The translations under genes were made by a program, and so were the position numbers. From contig NZ_JAUOPN010000004.1 of NCBI RefSeq assembly GCF_030547005.1, forward strand, positions 124,001 to 188,000: a DNA stretch of 64,000 nt. Reading direction: 5' to 3'. This stretch comes from Maribacter sp. 1_MG-2023 (lineage in GTDB: Bacteria; Bacteroidota; Bacteroidia; Flavobacteriales; Flavobacteriaceae). Below, piece by piece: positions 45,876-55,522 of this stretch. The notes below the pieces were generated by a model. It saw nothing but the letters and a program-made list of their open reading frames with translations. It was not told the origin of the DNA and ran no database searches. Every line of letters starts with the position of its first letter. Position 1 is the stretch's first letter.

Positions 45876-46358
45876 CTATTGTAGATTATTGAAAGCATCA
45901 CCTTCATAGGTAGTATAATTTACCTTTAAAGCGTTTACCTTTCTTAACTCTTGTTTAATATCGGATATCAATCCCATACTAGCGTTCTTATCAACCTTAA
46001 GTGCCGTAGTCAATACATTCTGAATTTCTTGAGGCTTTTTAGCTCTTTCCATCAAAATATAATCACCAACTTCAGAAGGACTAGCAAACTTATCGTTCAA
46101 TTGAATTTTTGGTTCAGTACCAAAAGTCTTCTCATATTCTCTAGTTGGTTTACCAACATATATATAGATAACACGATCTTTCTTTTCCAATTTTTTTACT
46201 TCACTAGCATTCGGAAGTACGTTTTCAACTTTCAAGGAACTATCCTTCATAACTGTTACCGTCATAAAGAAAAACAAAAGCATAAATACAATGTCAGGAA
46301 GGGAAGCTGTTGATACCGCTGGTACCTCTCCATCTTTTTTCTTTGCAAATTTTGACAT
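45876..46358 (-). CDS. exbD: ExbD/TolR family proton-channel subunit (second copy)
   Basis: 160 residues. Short cytoplasmic N-terminus, one membrane helix (about 22-40, LPDIVFMLLFFFMTVTV) with the conserved acidic residue Asp at the start of the helix (SLPDIVFML) that carries protons, then a periplasmic domain (about 45-160). With ExbB it powers TonB-dependent transport across the outer membrane. Last gene of the four-gene cluster, 22 nt after the first exbD, followed by a strong terminator. Confidence 0.93.
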   Translation of the reverse strand: MSKFAKKKDGEVPAVSTASLPDIVFMLLFFFMTVTVMKDSSLKVENVLPNASEVKKLEKKDRVIYIYVGKPTREYEKTFGTEPKIQLNDKFASPSEVGDYILMERAKKPQEIQNVLTTALKVDKNASMGLISDIKQELRKVNALKVNYTTYEGDAFNNLQ

Positions 46359-46380
46359 AGTGTTACTTTTAATTTATTAA

Positions 46381-47004
46381 TTATTCGCTTGAAGTTTCAG
46401 CTTCAGATAATTTCTGTGGAAACAACCCTTGTATTGTTTGTACCTTTTCTTTCAATTCTTCTTTAACAGAATCATCAGTTTCAGGATTCAAATACTCAGC
46501 TTCCATAGCAACATAATCTTTACCATATTTACGTTTAGCTTCTCTATTTCTAAGATCGTTGTATGCACCTACCAATTCGTTTTGAACTGTTATGTAAGTA
46601 CTATACTTTGTTTCACGATCATTCTTCAAAGAGATAATTGCCTTCGTCGGATTATCCGAAGATTCAGCATTACGTTTTCCTTTACAGTAGCTACAGTAAT
46701 CAGGACTTCCTGATGGTGCTCCACCGTTATCTAAAAACGCCATTGCTTTTTCACGCAATTTATCTATTGAAAGAATCTCATCTTCCACCAACAATTGACC
46801 ATTACGGTTAATATTAACCGTAAAAATGTTCTTTTGCTTAATAATTGGTGGTGCTTCCGTAGGTGGCTCCATTGGTGGTAACATACGATCCAAACCTGCA
46901 TCTGTTTCAATAGTAGTTGTTACTAAGAAAAAGATAAGTAAAAGGAAAGCTATGTCCGCCATTGAACCCGCACTAACTTCTGGTGCTCCTGCTCTTCTAG
47001 CCAT
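46381..47004 (-). CDS. exbD: ExbD/TolR family proton-channel subunit with periplasmic CxxC
   Basis: 207 residues. N-terminal ARRAGAPEVSAGSMADIAFLLLIFFLVTTTI contains the single helix and the proton-carrying Asp (SMADIAF). The periplasmic region is longer than in E. coli ExbD and carries a cysteine pair PDYCSYCKGKRN (C104, C107), which could form a disulfide or bind a metal. ExbD dimers sit in the ExbB pentamer pore. Paired with a second, cysteine-free exbD; in Bacteroidota such twin exbD genes probably make a heterodimer. Spaced 14 nt from the preceding gene. Confidence 0.93.
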   Translation of the reverse strand: MARRAGAPEVSAGSMADIAFLLLIFFLVTTTIETDAGLDRMLPPMEPPTEAPPIIKQKNIFTVNINRNGQLLVEDEILSIDKLREKAMAFLDNGGAPSGSPDYCSYCKGKRNAESSDNPTKAIISLKNDRETKYSTYITVQNELVGAYNDLRNREAKRKYGKDYVAMEAEYLNPETDDSVKEELKEKVQTIQGLFPQKLSEAETSSE

Positions 47005-47018
47005 AGTTTTTTATTTTA

Positions 47019-47450
47019 TTATTTACTAAACATATTTTTAACAGATGGTATTACTAAAGAAAGAACAGCGATTATAGTAAGGATAAAAAATACATTTAAT
47101 CCCATACCAATATTCTTTACTGTACTCTCATCCGTCATAGCTGCAAACTCTGGATCAACATCCGTTCCACTTGCTAAAACATAAGAAATTCCAACTACCA
47201 ATAAAAAACCTCCTACTACGAACAAAGTCTTTTTAAGACCCTGTGGGTTTGCAAATAAGTTTTTTAGAGTAAACACTAAACTTACTACAACAGCTATCCC
47301 TAATAAAAGATAAGTAATAATAAACATTGTGTTCAAAGCTCCACTTGAAGCAGCCTCAGCTGCCGGCATATCTGAACTTGGCAATAAATACCATAGTATA
47401 GCACTTAATACACCTATAGCAATTAATGCTATTTTAATAATTTTTTGCAT
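47019..47450 (-). CDS. Conserved four-helix membrane protein of the exb cluster
   Basis: 143 residues with four hydrophobic helices (about 5-22, 42-62, 76-93 and 115-137), separated by short loops. No enzymatic motif. Its place between exbB and exbD, 25 nt and 14 nt from its neighbours, is a recurrent arrangement in Flavobacteriia, so it is likely an accessory part of the same energising complex. I do not recognise a named family. Confidence 0.75.
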   Translation of the reverse strand: MQKIIKIALIAIGVLSAILWYLLPSSDMPAAEAASSGALNTMFIITYLLLGIAVVVSLVFTLKNLFANPQGLKKTLFVVGGFLLVVGISYVLASGTDVDPEFAAMTDESTVKNIGMGLNVFFILTIIAVLSLVIPSVKNMFSK

Positions 47451-47475
47451 AATTTTTAGGTATTAAAAGTGATAC

Positions 47476-48225
47476 TTATTTTTTGTGATCTACCAACATA
47501 TCGATTAAAGTAATCGAAGAGTCTTCCATATCATTAACGATGCTATCAATTTTAGCGATAATGTAATTATAGAAAATTTGAAGGATAATAGCCGTAATAA
47601 GACCAAATACAGTTGTTAATAATGCAACCTGAATATCACCTGCAATAAGAGATGCACTTAAGTTACCAACAGCAGCAATCTTTTGGAAGGCTGCAATCAT
47701 ACCGATTACCGTACCCATGAAACCAAGCATTGGAGCAATAGCGATAAATAAAGACAACCAAGAAACGTTTTTCTCTAATTGACCCATTTGTACACCACCA
47801 TAAGCAACAACCGCTTTTTCAGCAGATTCAATGCTCTCACCAGCTCTATCTAAACCTTGATAGTATATAGAAGCAACAGGACCTTTTGTATTTCTACAAA
47901 CTTCTTTAGCAGCTTCAACACCACCAGATGCCAATGCGTCTTCAACTTGTTGTTTCAACTTAGCAGTATTTGTACTTGCCATGTTTAAATAGATAATTCT
48001 TTCAATAGCAACAGCCAAACCAAGGATCAAACATAAAAGTACGATACCCATGAAACCGGCACCACCAGTAATGAACATCTCTTTTAATAGTTGAGTAAAA
48101 CCTCTCTCTGCTTCTGGAGTTGCGTCTTGAAGTAATAAAGCTACTGCAGCTACTTTAGCGCTTGCCATATTTGTACCTGCTACAAATGCCCCAGCAATTG
48201 CTAGGCTTGGGAATAATTTTTTCAT
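47476..48225 (-). CDS. exbB: MotA/TolQ/ExbB family proton channel protein
   Basis: 249 residues. A cleaved leader-like N-terminal helix (to about 25) plus three helices (about 52-75, 155-180, 190-220). Family motifs: VEDALASGGVEAAKEVCRN, GPVASIYYQGLDRAG, and ISAWLSLFIAIAPMLGFMGTVIGM with GLITAIILQIFYN. It forms the pentameric channel energising TonB. First gene of the cluster exbB-(4 helices)-exbD-exbD. An ATG with TATCTTTA-like sequence in the upstream leader suggests its own promoter. Confidence 0.93.
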   Translation of the reverse strand: MKKLFPSLAIAGAFVAGTNMASAKVAAVALLLQDATPEAERGFTQLLKEMFITGGAGFMGIVLLCLILGLAVAIERIIYLNMASTNTAKLKQQVEDALASGGVEAAKEVCRNTKGPVASIYYQGLDRAGESIESAEKAVVAYGGVQMGQLEKNVSWLSLFIAIAPMLGFMGTVIGMIAAFQKIAAVGNLSASLIAGDIQVALLTTVFGLITAIILQIFYNYIIAKIDSIVNDMEDSSITLIDMLVDHKK

Positions 48226-48302
48226 TTTTCTGAACTTAAATTAGTTAGTTAATAGGGTTAAAGATAAAAAAAAAACAATATAAAAAAAGTAAAACTTACT
48301 TG

Positions 48303-48390
48303 CAGAGAGGAAGGGATTCGAACCCTCGATACCCTTTTGGGGTATACACACTTTCCAGGCGTGCGCCTTCGACCACTCGGCCACCTCTCT
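48303..48390 (-). tRNA. tRNA-Ser (anticodon GGA)
   Basis: 88 nt with the long variable arm of type II tRNAs. Acceptor AGAGAGG pairs with CCTCTCT, discriminator G, D arm GGCCGAGTGGTCGAAGGC, anticodon loop CTGGAAA gives GGA, variable arm TATACCC-CAAAA-GGGTA, and T arm GAGGG-TTCGAAT-CCCTT. CCA is not encoded. Confidence 0.97.
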
Positions 48391-48461
48391 AAGATACCTT
48401 TTTTAAGGGTGGGCAAATAACAAAAAAAAAATTAGTTAAAGAAATTAAACCACTGTTAAAT

Positions 48462-49493
48462 TTACAACATCTCTCCACGCAAAGAAGTCTCAAAAACAGT
48501 TTTGAACAACTCATGAGACACACCAACACCGAGCAAGTACATTGCCTTTGTAATCGCAGCCTCAGTTGTAATATCCTTACCACTAATAACTTGCATTTTT
48601 TTTAGCCTAGAACTCGTTTCATAGTGCCCCATCATAACGGCACCACCAGAACACTGAGTCACATTAATAATATGTATTCCTTTATTTATGGCAATATTTA
48701 ATTTCTCTAAAAACCATTCTTCCATCGGCGCATTTCCAGAACCATACGTCTCCAAAACCAACGCTTTTAAATTTTCAGCTTGCAAAATTGCATCGATAAC
48801 ATTTTTGTTAATTCCCGGAAATAATTTCAAAATAGCCACATTATCATCCATATTTTTATGAGATTTTAACGTTAATTTTCTTTTTTGAGGCAATAAATAT
48901 TCATTAAAAACGGTCAAATGCACTCCCGATTCAATTAAATGAGGGTAATTTAACGACGCAAAAGCTTGAAATTGTTCTGCATTTATCTTCGTAGTTCTGT
49001 TACCGCGGTACAATTTATATTCAAAATAGAGTCCGACTTCTTGCACAACCGGCTTCCCCTTTTTATACAAAGCGGCAATTTGAATAGCAGTTATTAAATT
49101 TTCTTTGGCATCGGTCCTTAAATCTCCAATTGGTAACTGCGAACCTGTCAAAATCACAGGTTTCGTTAAATTTTCAAGCAAAAAGCTTAAAGCAGAAGCT
49201 GTATAACTCATAGTATCACTACCATGTAATACTACAAAACCATCATACTCGTTATATTTCTCTGAAATAATATCAGCTATTGTCACCCAATGCCTAGGAT
49301 TCATATTAGATGAATCTATGGGGTGATCGAAAGAAAAACTAGATATGGTACAATCTAATTGATTTAGCTCAGGTATATTCTTCAACAATTGCGAAAAATC
49401 AAAAGCTTTTAAAGCTCCTGAGGTATAATCTTTCATCATACCAATTGTACCACCTGTGTATATTAATAAGATATTTCTTTTATCTATGCTCAA
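48462..49493 (-). CDS. ansA: Type I (cytoplasmic) L-asparaginase
   Basis: 343 residues. N-terminal LLIYTGGTIGMM and the second catalytic triad segment VVLHGSDTMSYTASALSFLL identify the type I asparaginase/GatD fold, followed by ILTGSQLPIGDLRTDAKENL and LETYGSGNAPM. There is no signal peptide, and the length fits the AnsA/EcAI group. It converts L-asparagine to aspartate and ammonia. 22 nt downstream of the tatD start-to-stop pair, so transcribed with tatD. Confidence 0.94.
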   Translation of the reverse strand: MSIDKRNILLIYTGGTIGMMKDYTSGALKAFDFSQLLKNIPELNQLDCTISSFSFDHPIDSSNMNPRHWVTIADIISEKYNEYDGFVVLHGSDTMSYTASALSFLLENLTKPVILTGSQLPIGDLRTDAKENLITAIQIAALYKKGKPVVQEVGLYFEYKLYRGNRTTKINAEQFQAFASLNYPHLIESGVHLTVFNEYLLPQKRKLTLKSHKNMDDNVAILKLFPGINKNVIDAILQAENLKALVLETYGSGNAPMEEWFLEKLNIAINKGIHIINVTQCSGGAVMMGHYETSSRLKKMQVISGKDITTEAAITKAMYLLGVGVSHELFKTVFETSLRGEML

Positions 49494-49515
49494 ACCTCTG
49501 ACTTTAAATTGATTA

Positions 49516-50283
49516 TTAAATTCCGAAAACTTCTTTAGAGTTTTTTGTAGTCTCTAAAGCTATTTGTTCATTGGATACACTATGAATGTCTGCCAGTTTC
49601 TCAAGCACATTAACAATATAGGCACTTTCGTTTCTTTTACCTCTATAAGGTGTAGGCGCCAAATAAGGAGAATCGGTTTCTAGCACAATGTGCTTAAGAT
49701 CTATATTATTTAAAAAAGTATCTATTCTACCATTTTTAAAAGTCACAACACCACCAATACCTAGCTTCATATTATATGATATTGCTTTTTCTGCTTGCTC
49801 GTATGCACCTGTAAAACAATGAAAAATTCCTCTTAAATCATGTCCTTTCTCCTCCTCTAGTATTTCAAAAACCTCATCAAAAGCATCTCGACAATGAATA
49901 ACGATAGGCAATTTATGCTTCTTCGCTATTTGTATTTGCTTTCTAAAAGCAATTTGCTGCTCTTTTAAGTACTTCTTTTCCCAATACAGATCAATTCCTA
50001 TCTCCCCAATCGCATAATAGGTATGATTACCCAACATTTCTTCAACATGCGCTAACTCTTCCTCAAAATTTTCTTTCACATGCGTGGGATGCAAGCCTGT
50101 CATTAAGAACATATGACCCGGAAATTCTTTTTCTAAAGCCAACATACTTTCTGTATAGGTAGAATCTATAGCAGGAATAAAAAATCGTTCTACTCCTAAA
50201 TCAATGGCTTTCTGTATTGCTTCTTTTCGGTCATCATCGAAAGCTTCGCTATATAAATGTGTATGCGTATCGGTTATTATCAT
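49516..50283 (-). CDS. tatD: TatD family metal-dependent hydrolase
   Basis: 255 residues, complete. Metal-binding positions: DTHTHLYSEAFDDDR (HxH), GEIGIDLYW with its Glu, VIHCRDAF, FHCFTGAYEQ and LETDSPYLAP (Asp). TatD/YcfH-type proteins are 3'-5' exonucleases or DNases in the cytoplasm. Shares an operon with ansA (22-nt gap). Divergent from the aspartic protease-like gene with a 37-nt gap. Confidence 0.94.
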   Translation of the reverse strand: MIITDTHTHLYSEAFDDDRKEAIQKAIDLGVERFFIPAIDSTYTESMLALEKEFPGHMFLMTGLHPTHVKENFEEELAHVEEMLGNHTYYAIGEIGIDLYWEKKYLKEQQIAFRKQIQIAKKHKLPIVIHCRDAFDEVFEILEEEKGHDLRGIFHCFTGAYEQAEKAISYNMKLGIGGVVTFKNGRIDTFLNNIDLKHIVLETDSPYLAPTPYRGKRNESAYIVNVLEKLADIHSVSNEQIALETTKNSKEVFGI

Positions 50284-50299
50284 GCCGTAAAAATAGGCT

Positions 50300-50307
50300 T
50301 ATCTTTG
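50300..50307 (+). promoter_or_regulatory. -7 element of the retropepsin-like gene
   Basis: TATCTTTG (TAnnTTTG) ending 13 nt before the ATG, giving a leader of only a few nucleotides. Confidence 0.4.
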
Positions 50308-50320
50308 AAAAAAATGAATT

Positions 50321-50770
50321 ATGAGTACCCTCAAAAAAATTTTGAAGGATAAAGATTACGTACACATACCCTTAGTTTTAACTGCTACCGACCATTTTGA
50401 AATTTGTGCAGAAATAAATTCTGTGCCTGGACGATTTATTTTAGATACCGGAGCATCTAATACATGTATCGGAATGGACCGTATTAATCATTTCAAATTA
50501 ATTTCTGAAGAATCTATCATTAAAGCTGCGGGAGCAGGTGCAACTAATATGGAAACTTTAGTTTCTAAAAAGAATACGATTGACATCAATTCTTGGAAGT
50601 ATAAAAAACTAGAGATCGTACTATTCGACCTTAAACATGTTAATGAAGCTTTAACTGCCCACAATGCAGAACCAGTAGACGGGATTATAGGAGCTGATAT
50701 TCTAAAAAAATCGAAGGCAATTATAGATTATAATAAAAAGTGCATCTATTTAAAAAAGAAAAAGCGTTGA
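50321..50770 (+). CDS. Retropepsin-like (clan AA) aspartic protease domain protein
   Basis: 149 residues. FILDTGASNTCIG is the DTGA active site of a single-domain retroviral-type aspartic peptidase; PVDGIIGADILKKSKAIIDY is the second conserved motif (flap-side G-ADIL). No signal peptide or membrane helix, so cytoplasmic; two copies would need to dimerise for activity. Substrate unknown. It stands alone, with its own promoter and a terminator that overlaps its stop codon. Confidence 0.85.
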   Translation: MSTLKKILKDKDYVHIPLVLTATDHFEICAEINSVPGRFILDTGASNTCIGMDRINHFKLISEESIIKAAGAGATNMETLVSKKNTIDINSWKYKKLEIVLFDLKHVNEALTAHNAEPVDGIIGADILKKSKAIIDYNKKCIYLKKKKR

Positions 50771-50789
50771 GACCACCCAACGCTTTTTA
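50759..50789. terminator. Bidirectional terminator between the retropepsin-like gene and sucB
   Basis: Stem AAAGCGTTG / CAACGCTTT, loop AGACCACC, A tract and T tract on both sides; the stop codon lies in the stem. Confidence 0.88.
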
Positions 50790-50811
50790 CATATATCAAA
50801 ATTTAGAAAAT

Positions 50812-52032
50812 TTACATTTCTAAAGCTTTCTTTACATTATTATCCATCAATAACTCTTCAGGATTTTCTAAAGCCTCTTTTATAGCTACTAAGAAACCTA
50901 CAGATTCTTTACCATCAATAATTCGGTGATCATAAGAAACTGCAACATACATTATAGGTGCAATTGCAATAGCCCCATCTCTAGCGATTGGTCTTTCTAC
51001 AATATTATGCATACCTAAAATAGCACTCTGTGGCGGATTGATAATTGGTGTAGATAACATAGAACCGAATACACCACCATTAGTAATAGTAAATGTACCA
51101 CCTGTCATTTCATCAACAGTAATTTCACCTTCACGTGCTCTAATCGCTAATCTTTTAACCTCAGCTTCAACACCTCTAAATGTTAAATTTTCAGCGTTAC
51201 GAATAACGGGTACCATTAATCCTTTTGGTCCAGAAACCGCGATACTAATATCACAGAAATCATAAGAAACCATTTCTTTACCATCAATCATAGAATTAAC
51301 AGCAGGATACATCTCTAAAGCCCTAACAACAGCCTTTGTAAAAAAGGACATAAATCCTAGTCCAACACCGTGCTTACTTTTAAAGTTCTCTTTGTACTTA
51401 TTTCTAAGCTCAAAAACAGCACTCATATCTACTTCGTTAAAAGTAGTCAACATTGCAGTTTCGTTCTTCGCAGCTACCAATCTTTCGGCAACTTTTCTAC
51501 GCAACATTGATAATTTTGAGCGAGACTCACCACGATTACCACCAGTTGGCGATCCCATAGAAGGCACAGCACTTACTGCATCTTCTTTAGTAATTCTACC
51601 ATCACGACCAGAACCAGAAACAGTACTACTCGCTACACCTTTCTCTTCTAATATTTTCTTAGCCGCTGGTGAAGGAACACCAGATGCATAAGTTTCTTTT
51701 GCTTTAGCAGGCTGAGGAGCTTTTTCAGCCTTTGGAGCTTCTTTTTTCTCTTCTTTCGGAGCACTAGATGCATCTGCCGCACCATCTGGTTTAGCAGCAC
51801 TTGTATCTATTAAACAAACAACAGCACCTACCGCAACAGCATCACCTTCTTCTGCTTTTAGTGTAATTACACCACTTACTTCTGCCGGCAATTCTAAAGT
51901 AGCTTTATCTGAATCTACTTCGGCAATTGCCTGATCTTTTTCTACATAATCCCCATCTTCAACTAACCATTCCGCAATTTCCACCTCTGTGATAGACTCT
52001 CCCGGCGAAGGGACTTTCATTTCTAGAATCAT
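50812..52032 (-). CDS. sucB: 2-oxoglutarate dehydrogenase E2, dihydrolipoyl succinyltransferase
   Basis: 406 residues from ATG at 52032 ([22 protein letters not shown]); a longer frame from 52098 would overlap sucA by 41 nt and lacks family similarity. Domains in order: lipoyl domain with [10 protein letters not shown] (lipoylated Lys), Ala/Pro/Lys linker, peripheral subunit-binding domain ([13 protein letters not shown] ... GRITKEDAV), and acyltransferase with [21 protein letters not shown], where His is catalytic. It moves the succinyl group to CoA in the TCA cycle. Follows sucA by 25 nt. Confidence 0.96.
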   Translation of the reverse strand: MILEMKVPSPGESITEVEIAEWLVEDGDYVEKDQAIAEVDSDKATLELPAEVSGVITLKAEEGDAVAVGAVVCLIDTSAAKPDGAADASSAPKEEKKEAPKAEKAPQPAKAKETYASGVPSPAAKKILEEKGVASSTVSGSGRDGRITKEDAVSAVPSMGSPTGGNRGESRSKLSMLRRKVAERLVAAKNETAMLTTFNEVDMSAVFELRNKYKENFKSKHGVGLGFMSFFTKAVVRALEMYPAVNSMIDGKEMVSYDFCDISIAVSGPKGLMVPVIRNAENLTFRGVEAEVKRLAIRAREGEITVDEMTGGTFTITNGGVFGSMLSTPIINPPQSAILGMHNIVERPIARDGAIAIAPIMYVAVSYDHRIIDGKESVGFLVAIKEALENPEELLMDNNVKKALEM

Positions 52033-52057
52033 TCTTTCTATAATTTGATATGTTATA

Positions 52058-54853
52058 TTATTTTTTAGGTTTGGACATATTGTCCTTTGTCTTGTCAAAG
52101 ACGTAATCTATAACTTGTTGGTGACGTGCTTTTGAACGTACAGAACTACCTGCTGCGGGTGCCGCATAAAAACGTCTAGACACTACTCTAAAATTTCGAG
52201 CCTCATCAAAATGGGTTAATAAATGGCTCCATGCACCCATGTTTCTAGGTTCTTCTTGAGCCCACACCACGTCATCCGCATTTTTATACTTTGCAATAGC
52301 CGCCTTCATTTGTTTTTCCGGTATAGGGAACAACTGTTCCACCCTTACCAAAGCAACATCATCTCTATTATTATCTTCTTTAGCAGCTAGCAAATCATAA
52401 TAGAACTTACCTGTACAGAATACTAAACTTTTTACCTTTTTAGCATCTGCAATTTCATCATCTATTACTTCTTGAAAACCACCACCTGTTAAGTCAGAAA
52501 TTTTAGACACCGCCCTTGGATGTCTCAACAAACTCTTAGGTGTAAATATGATCAAAGGCTTTCTAAAATTAGACTTCATTTGTCTACGAAGAATATGGAA
52601 CATTTGTGCTGGTGTAGTCACATCTGCTATATACATATTATCCTTGGCACACAATTGTAAGTAACGCTCCATTCTAGCAGAAGAGTGTTCAGCACCTTGC
52701 CCCTCATAACCGTGTGGCAATAACATTACCAAACCGTTTTGAAGCTTCCACTTATCTTCTGCAGCAGAAATATACTGGTCAATCATAATTTGAGCTCCAT
52801 TACTGAAATCTCCAAATTGCGCTTCCCAAATAGTTAATGTATTAGGGCTAGCCATGGCGTAACCATAATCAAAACCTACCACACCATATTCTGACAATAG
52901 TGAATTGTATATTTGAAATTTAGCTTGCTTTTCAGAAAGGTGATTTAATAAAATAACCTCTTCTTCACTTTCTTCAACTTTCATTACCGCATGACGGTGA
53001 GAAAAAGTACCACGTTCTACATCTTGTCCAGACATACGAACCGCATAACCTTCTTCTAATAAAGAACCGTATGCTAAAAGTTCTCCCATTGCCCAGTCAA
53101 GATTATCGGCTTCAAAATACATATTGTATCTATCCCTAACCAATTTTTCAACTTTTCGCAAAAACTTCTTACCTTCAGGTAAAGCCGTAATTACTTTGGC
53201 AATTTTATTCAATTTAGCTTTAGTGAATTTAGTATTCACCGCATCCATCATCTCCCACTCACGTACATTTTCAAAACCTTTCCATTCATCTGCCATGAAC
53301 GGTGTAATTACAGTTTTATCTTCTTTACGTGAATCTTCTAATTTTTCTTCTAGAGAATCTTTATACTGTTTTTCTAACTGCTTTACATAAGTGCCGTCAA
53401 TAACACCTTCTTGAATTAGTCTTTCTGCATAGATATCTCTTGGATTTTTATGCTTTGATATTGCTTTATATAATTTAGGCTGTGTAAATCTTGGCTCATC
53501 ACCTTCATTATGCCCATATTTTCTATACCCTAACAAATCTATAAACACATCACCCTTAAAGCGCATTCTATATTCTAACGCAAAAAGAGATGCGTGTACT
53601 ACCGCCTCTGCATCATCTGCATTAACATGTAATACCGGACTCAATGTAACCTTAGCAACATCGGTACAATAAGTAGATGTTCTAGCATCTAAATAGTTTG
53701 TAGTAAAACCAATTTGATTGTTCACCACTATATGTATGGTACCACCGGTCTTATATCCATCAAGACCAGCCATTTGAACTACTTCATAGACCAAACCTTG
53801 ACCTGCTATTGCAGCATCACCATGAACTACAATAGGTAAAACCTTAGAAATATCATCTTGATAATCAGAATCTTGTTTTGCTCTAGCAATACCTTCAACA
53901 ACCGCACCTACCGTCTCTAAGTGAGATGGATTAGGAGCAATACTCATCTTAATTTTATTTCCGTTATCAGATTTTCTATCAGAGGTCCAACCTAAGTGAT
54001 ACTTAACGTCTCCATCAAAAATCTCTTGTTCGTAATCTTTACCGTCAAACTCACTAAAGATATCTTTAGCCGATTTGCCAAATATATTGGTAAGCACATT
54101 TAATCTACCACGGTGCGCCATACCCATAACAAATTGCTTCACACCCATTTCAGCGGCGCGCTCTACAATTACATCTAAGGCAGGGATCAACGATTCATTT
54201 CCCTCTAAAGAAAATCTTTTTTGCCCTACATATTTAGTATGCAAAAAAGTTTCGAAAGAAATAGCATGATTAAGCTTCTTAAGAATGTGCTTTTTACGAT
54301 CTGGCTCGAAATTCGGATGATTGTCATTTACATTTATCCAATCTTGAATCCATTTAACGCGCTCTGGCTTTCGTATATACATATACTCTACACCAATAGC
54401 ATCGCAATAGATACTTTGTAAATGTCTAACAATCTCTTTTAAAGAATTTGGACCTATACCAATTACGTCACCTGCATTAAAAATAGTATCGAGATCAGAC
54501 GAAGCTAATCCGAAGTTTTCAATTTCTAAAGTTGGTTCGTAATGTCTTCGCTCACGTACAGGATTTGTTTTAGTAAACAGATGACCTCTGCTTCTATAAC
54601 CATCGATTAATCGAATTACCTGAAACTCTTTTTGAAGAGATTCTGGCATTTCACTCGAGTGGCCATTTACTACAACTGTAGTGCGATTTTCATCGATTTC
54701 CAGCTCATCTAAAGAGCTCTCCATTCCAAAATCGAATCCTTGAAAAAAGGCTCTCCAACTTGGCTCTACACTATCTGGATTTACTAAGTACTTATCGTAT
54801 AACTCTGAAAAAAAAGAGGTATGAACGGTATTTAAAAAGGAATATTTATCCAT
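52058..54853 (-). CDS. sucA: 2-oxoglutarate dehydrogenase E1 component
   Basis: 931 residues. N-terminal E1 helix ([33 protein letters not shown]) that docks to E2, then the ThDP-dependent dehydrogenase: [41 protein letters not shown], the transketolase-like pyrimidine domain ([24 protein letters not shown]) and the C-terminal domain with [13 protein letters not shown]. Decarboxylates 2-oxoglutarate. First gene of sucA-sucB; lpd (E3) is not in the window. A TATTTTTG -7 element lies at 54889-54896. Confidence 0.97.
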   Translation of the reverse strand: MDKYSFLNTVHTSFFSELYDKYLVNPDSVEPSWRAFFQGFDFGMESSLDELEIDENRTTVVVNGHSSEMPESLQKEFQVIRLIDGYRSRGHLFTKTNPVRERRHYEPTLEIENFGLASSDLDTIFNAGDVIGIGPNSLKEIVRHLQSIYCDAIGVEYMYIRKPERVKWIQDWINVNDNHPNFEPDRKKHILKKLNHAISFETFLHTKYVGQKRFSLEGNESLIPALDVIVERAAEMGVKQFVMGMAHRGRLNVLTNIFGKSAKDIFSEFDGKDYEQEIFDGDVKYHLGWTSDRKSDNGNKIKMSIAPNPSHLETVGAVVEGIARAKQDSDYQDDISKVLPIVVHGDAAIAGQGLVYEVVQMAGLDGYKTGGTIHIVVNNQIGFTTNYLDARTSTYCTDVAKVTLSPVLHVNADDAEAVVHASLFALEYRMRFKGDVFIDLLGYRKYGHNEGDEPRFTQPKLYKAISKHKNPRDIYAERLIQEGVIDGTYVKQLEKQYKDSLEEKLEDSRKEDKTVITPFMADEWKGFENVREWEMMDAVNTKFTKAKLNKIAKVITALPEGKKFLRKVEKLVRDRYNMYFEADNLDWAMGELLAYGSLLEEGYAVRMSGQDVERGTFSHRHAVMKVEESEEEVILLNHLSEKQAKFQIYNSLLSEYGVVGFDYGYAMASPNTLTIWEAQFGDFSNGAQIMIDQYISAAEDKWKLQNGLVMLLPHGYEGQGAEHSSARMERYLQLCAKDNMYIADVTTPAQMFHILRRQMKSNFRKPLIIFTPKSLLRHPRAVSKISDLTGGGFQEVIDDEIADAKKVKSLVFCTGKFYYDLLAAKEDNNRDDVALVRVEQLFPIPEKQMKAAIAKYKNADDVVWAQEEPRNMGAWSHLLTHFDEARNFRVVSRRFYAAPAAGSSVRSKARHQQVIDYVFDKTKDNMSKPKK

Positions 54854-54888
54854 GAATTACTTTCTGTATCTTTAGAATAAATTTCTAA

Positions 54889-54896
54889 CAAAAATA
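54889..54896 (-). promoter_or_regulatory. -7 element of the sucA-sucB promoter
   Basis: Minus strand reads TATTTTTG (TAnnTTTG), about 35 nt before the sucA ATG; no strong -33. Confidence 0.45.
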
Positions 54897-54970
54897 CAAC
54901 AATTACAATATCTAACGATAGAATGGCCTGTATTATTGAAAAAAACGAAACTTTAAAACAAAATCATCAT

Positions 54971-55486
54971 ATGAGCTTAAAAAAATTAATTTTTATAGGG
55001 CTAGCAACATTAAATATCACTTTCTCTCTTGCTCAATCTTCAAAAACTAATGCTGATTTCTGGAATAACGTAAGATTTGGTGGAAGTATTGGCTTAGGTT
55101 TTACAAATAATGGATTTAATGGATCAATTGCACCAAGTGCTATTTATCAATTTAACGATCAATTTGCATCTGGTGCAAGCTTAAGCTTCAATTATGCAAA
55201 GTTCGATGAAGATAAATTACTGGCTTATGGCGGCAGTGTTCTCTCACTATATAATCCAATTCCACAAATACAGCTTTCTGCAGAGTTTGAACAATTACGT
55301 ATAAATAGAACTATAGCTACAACGACCATAGATATAGAAGACAACTATTGGCTTCCGGCTTTTTTTATTGGCGCAGGTTACAGCAACAGAAATGTAACAT
55401 TTGGTATACGCTACGATTTACTATATGACGATAACAAAAGCATTTACGGTAATGCACTAATGCCATTTGTACGTGTTTATTTTTAA
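54971..55486 (+). CDS. Small outer-membrane beta-barrel protein
   Basis: 171 residues from ATG at 54971 (MSLKKLIFIGLATLNITFSLAQ), a clear signal peptide; an in-frame ATG at 54923 would place 16 polar residues before it. The mature region is about eight amphipathic strands (IGLGFTNNGFNGSIAPSA, QFASGASLSFNYAKF, IPQIQLSAEFEQL, NVTFGIRYDLLYDDN) ending in an aromatic VRVYF, typical of OmpX/OmpW-sized barrels. No specific function known. Divergent from sucA; followed by the acyltransferase gene after 36 nt, possibly in one transcript. Confidence 0.8.
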   Translation: MSLKKLIFIGLATLNITFSLAQSSKTNADFWNNVRFGGSIGLGFTNNGFNGSIAPSAIYQFNDQFASGASLSFNYAKFDEDKLLAYGGSVLSLYNPIPQIQLSAEFEQLRINRTIATTTIDIEDNYWLPAFFIGAGYSNRNVTFGIRYDLLYDDNKSIYGNALMPFVRVYF

Positions 55487-55522
55487 TTAATCGTTATCTT
55501 TCATAAGACCAAACCAACCAAT

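Noticed and set aside
52033-52098. Longer sucB start at 52098
   Set aside because: It would overlap sucA, and the extra residues do not match E2 lipoyl domains, which begin at [13 protein letters not shown].
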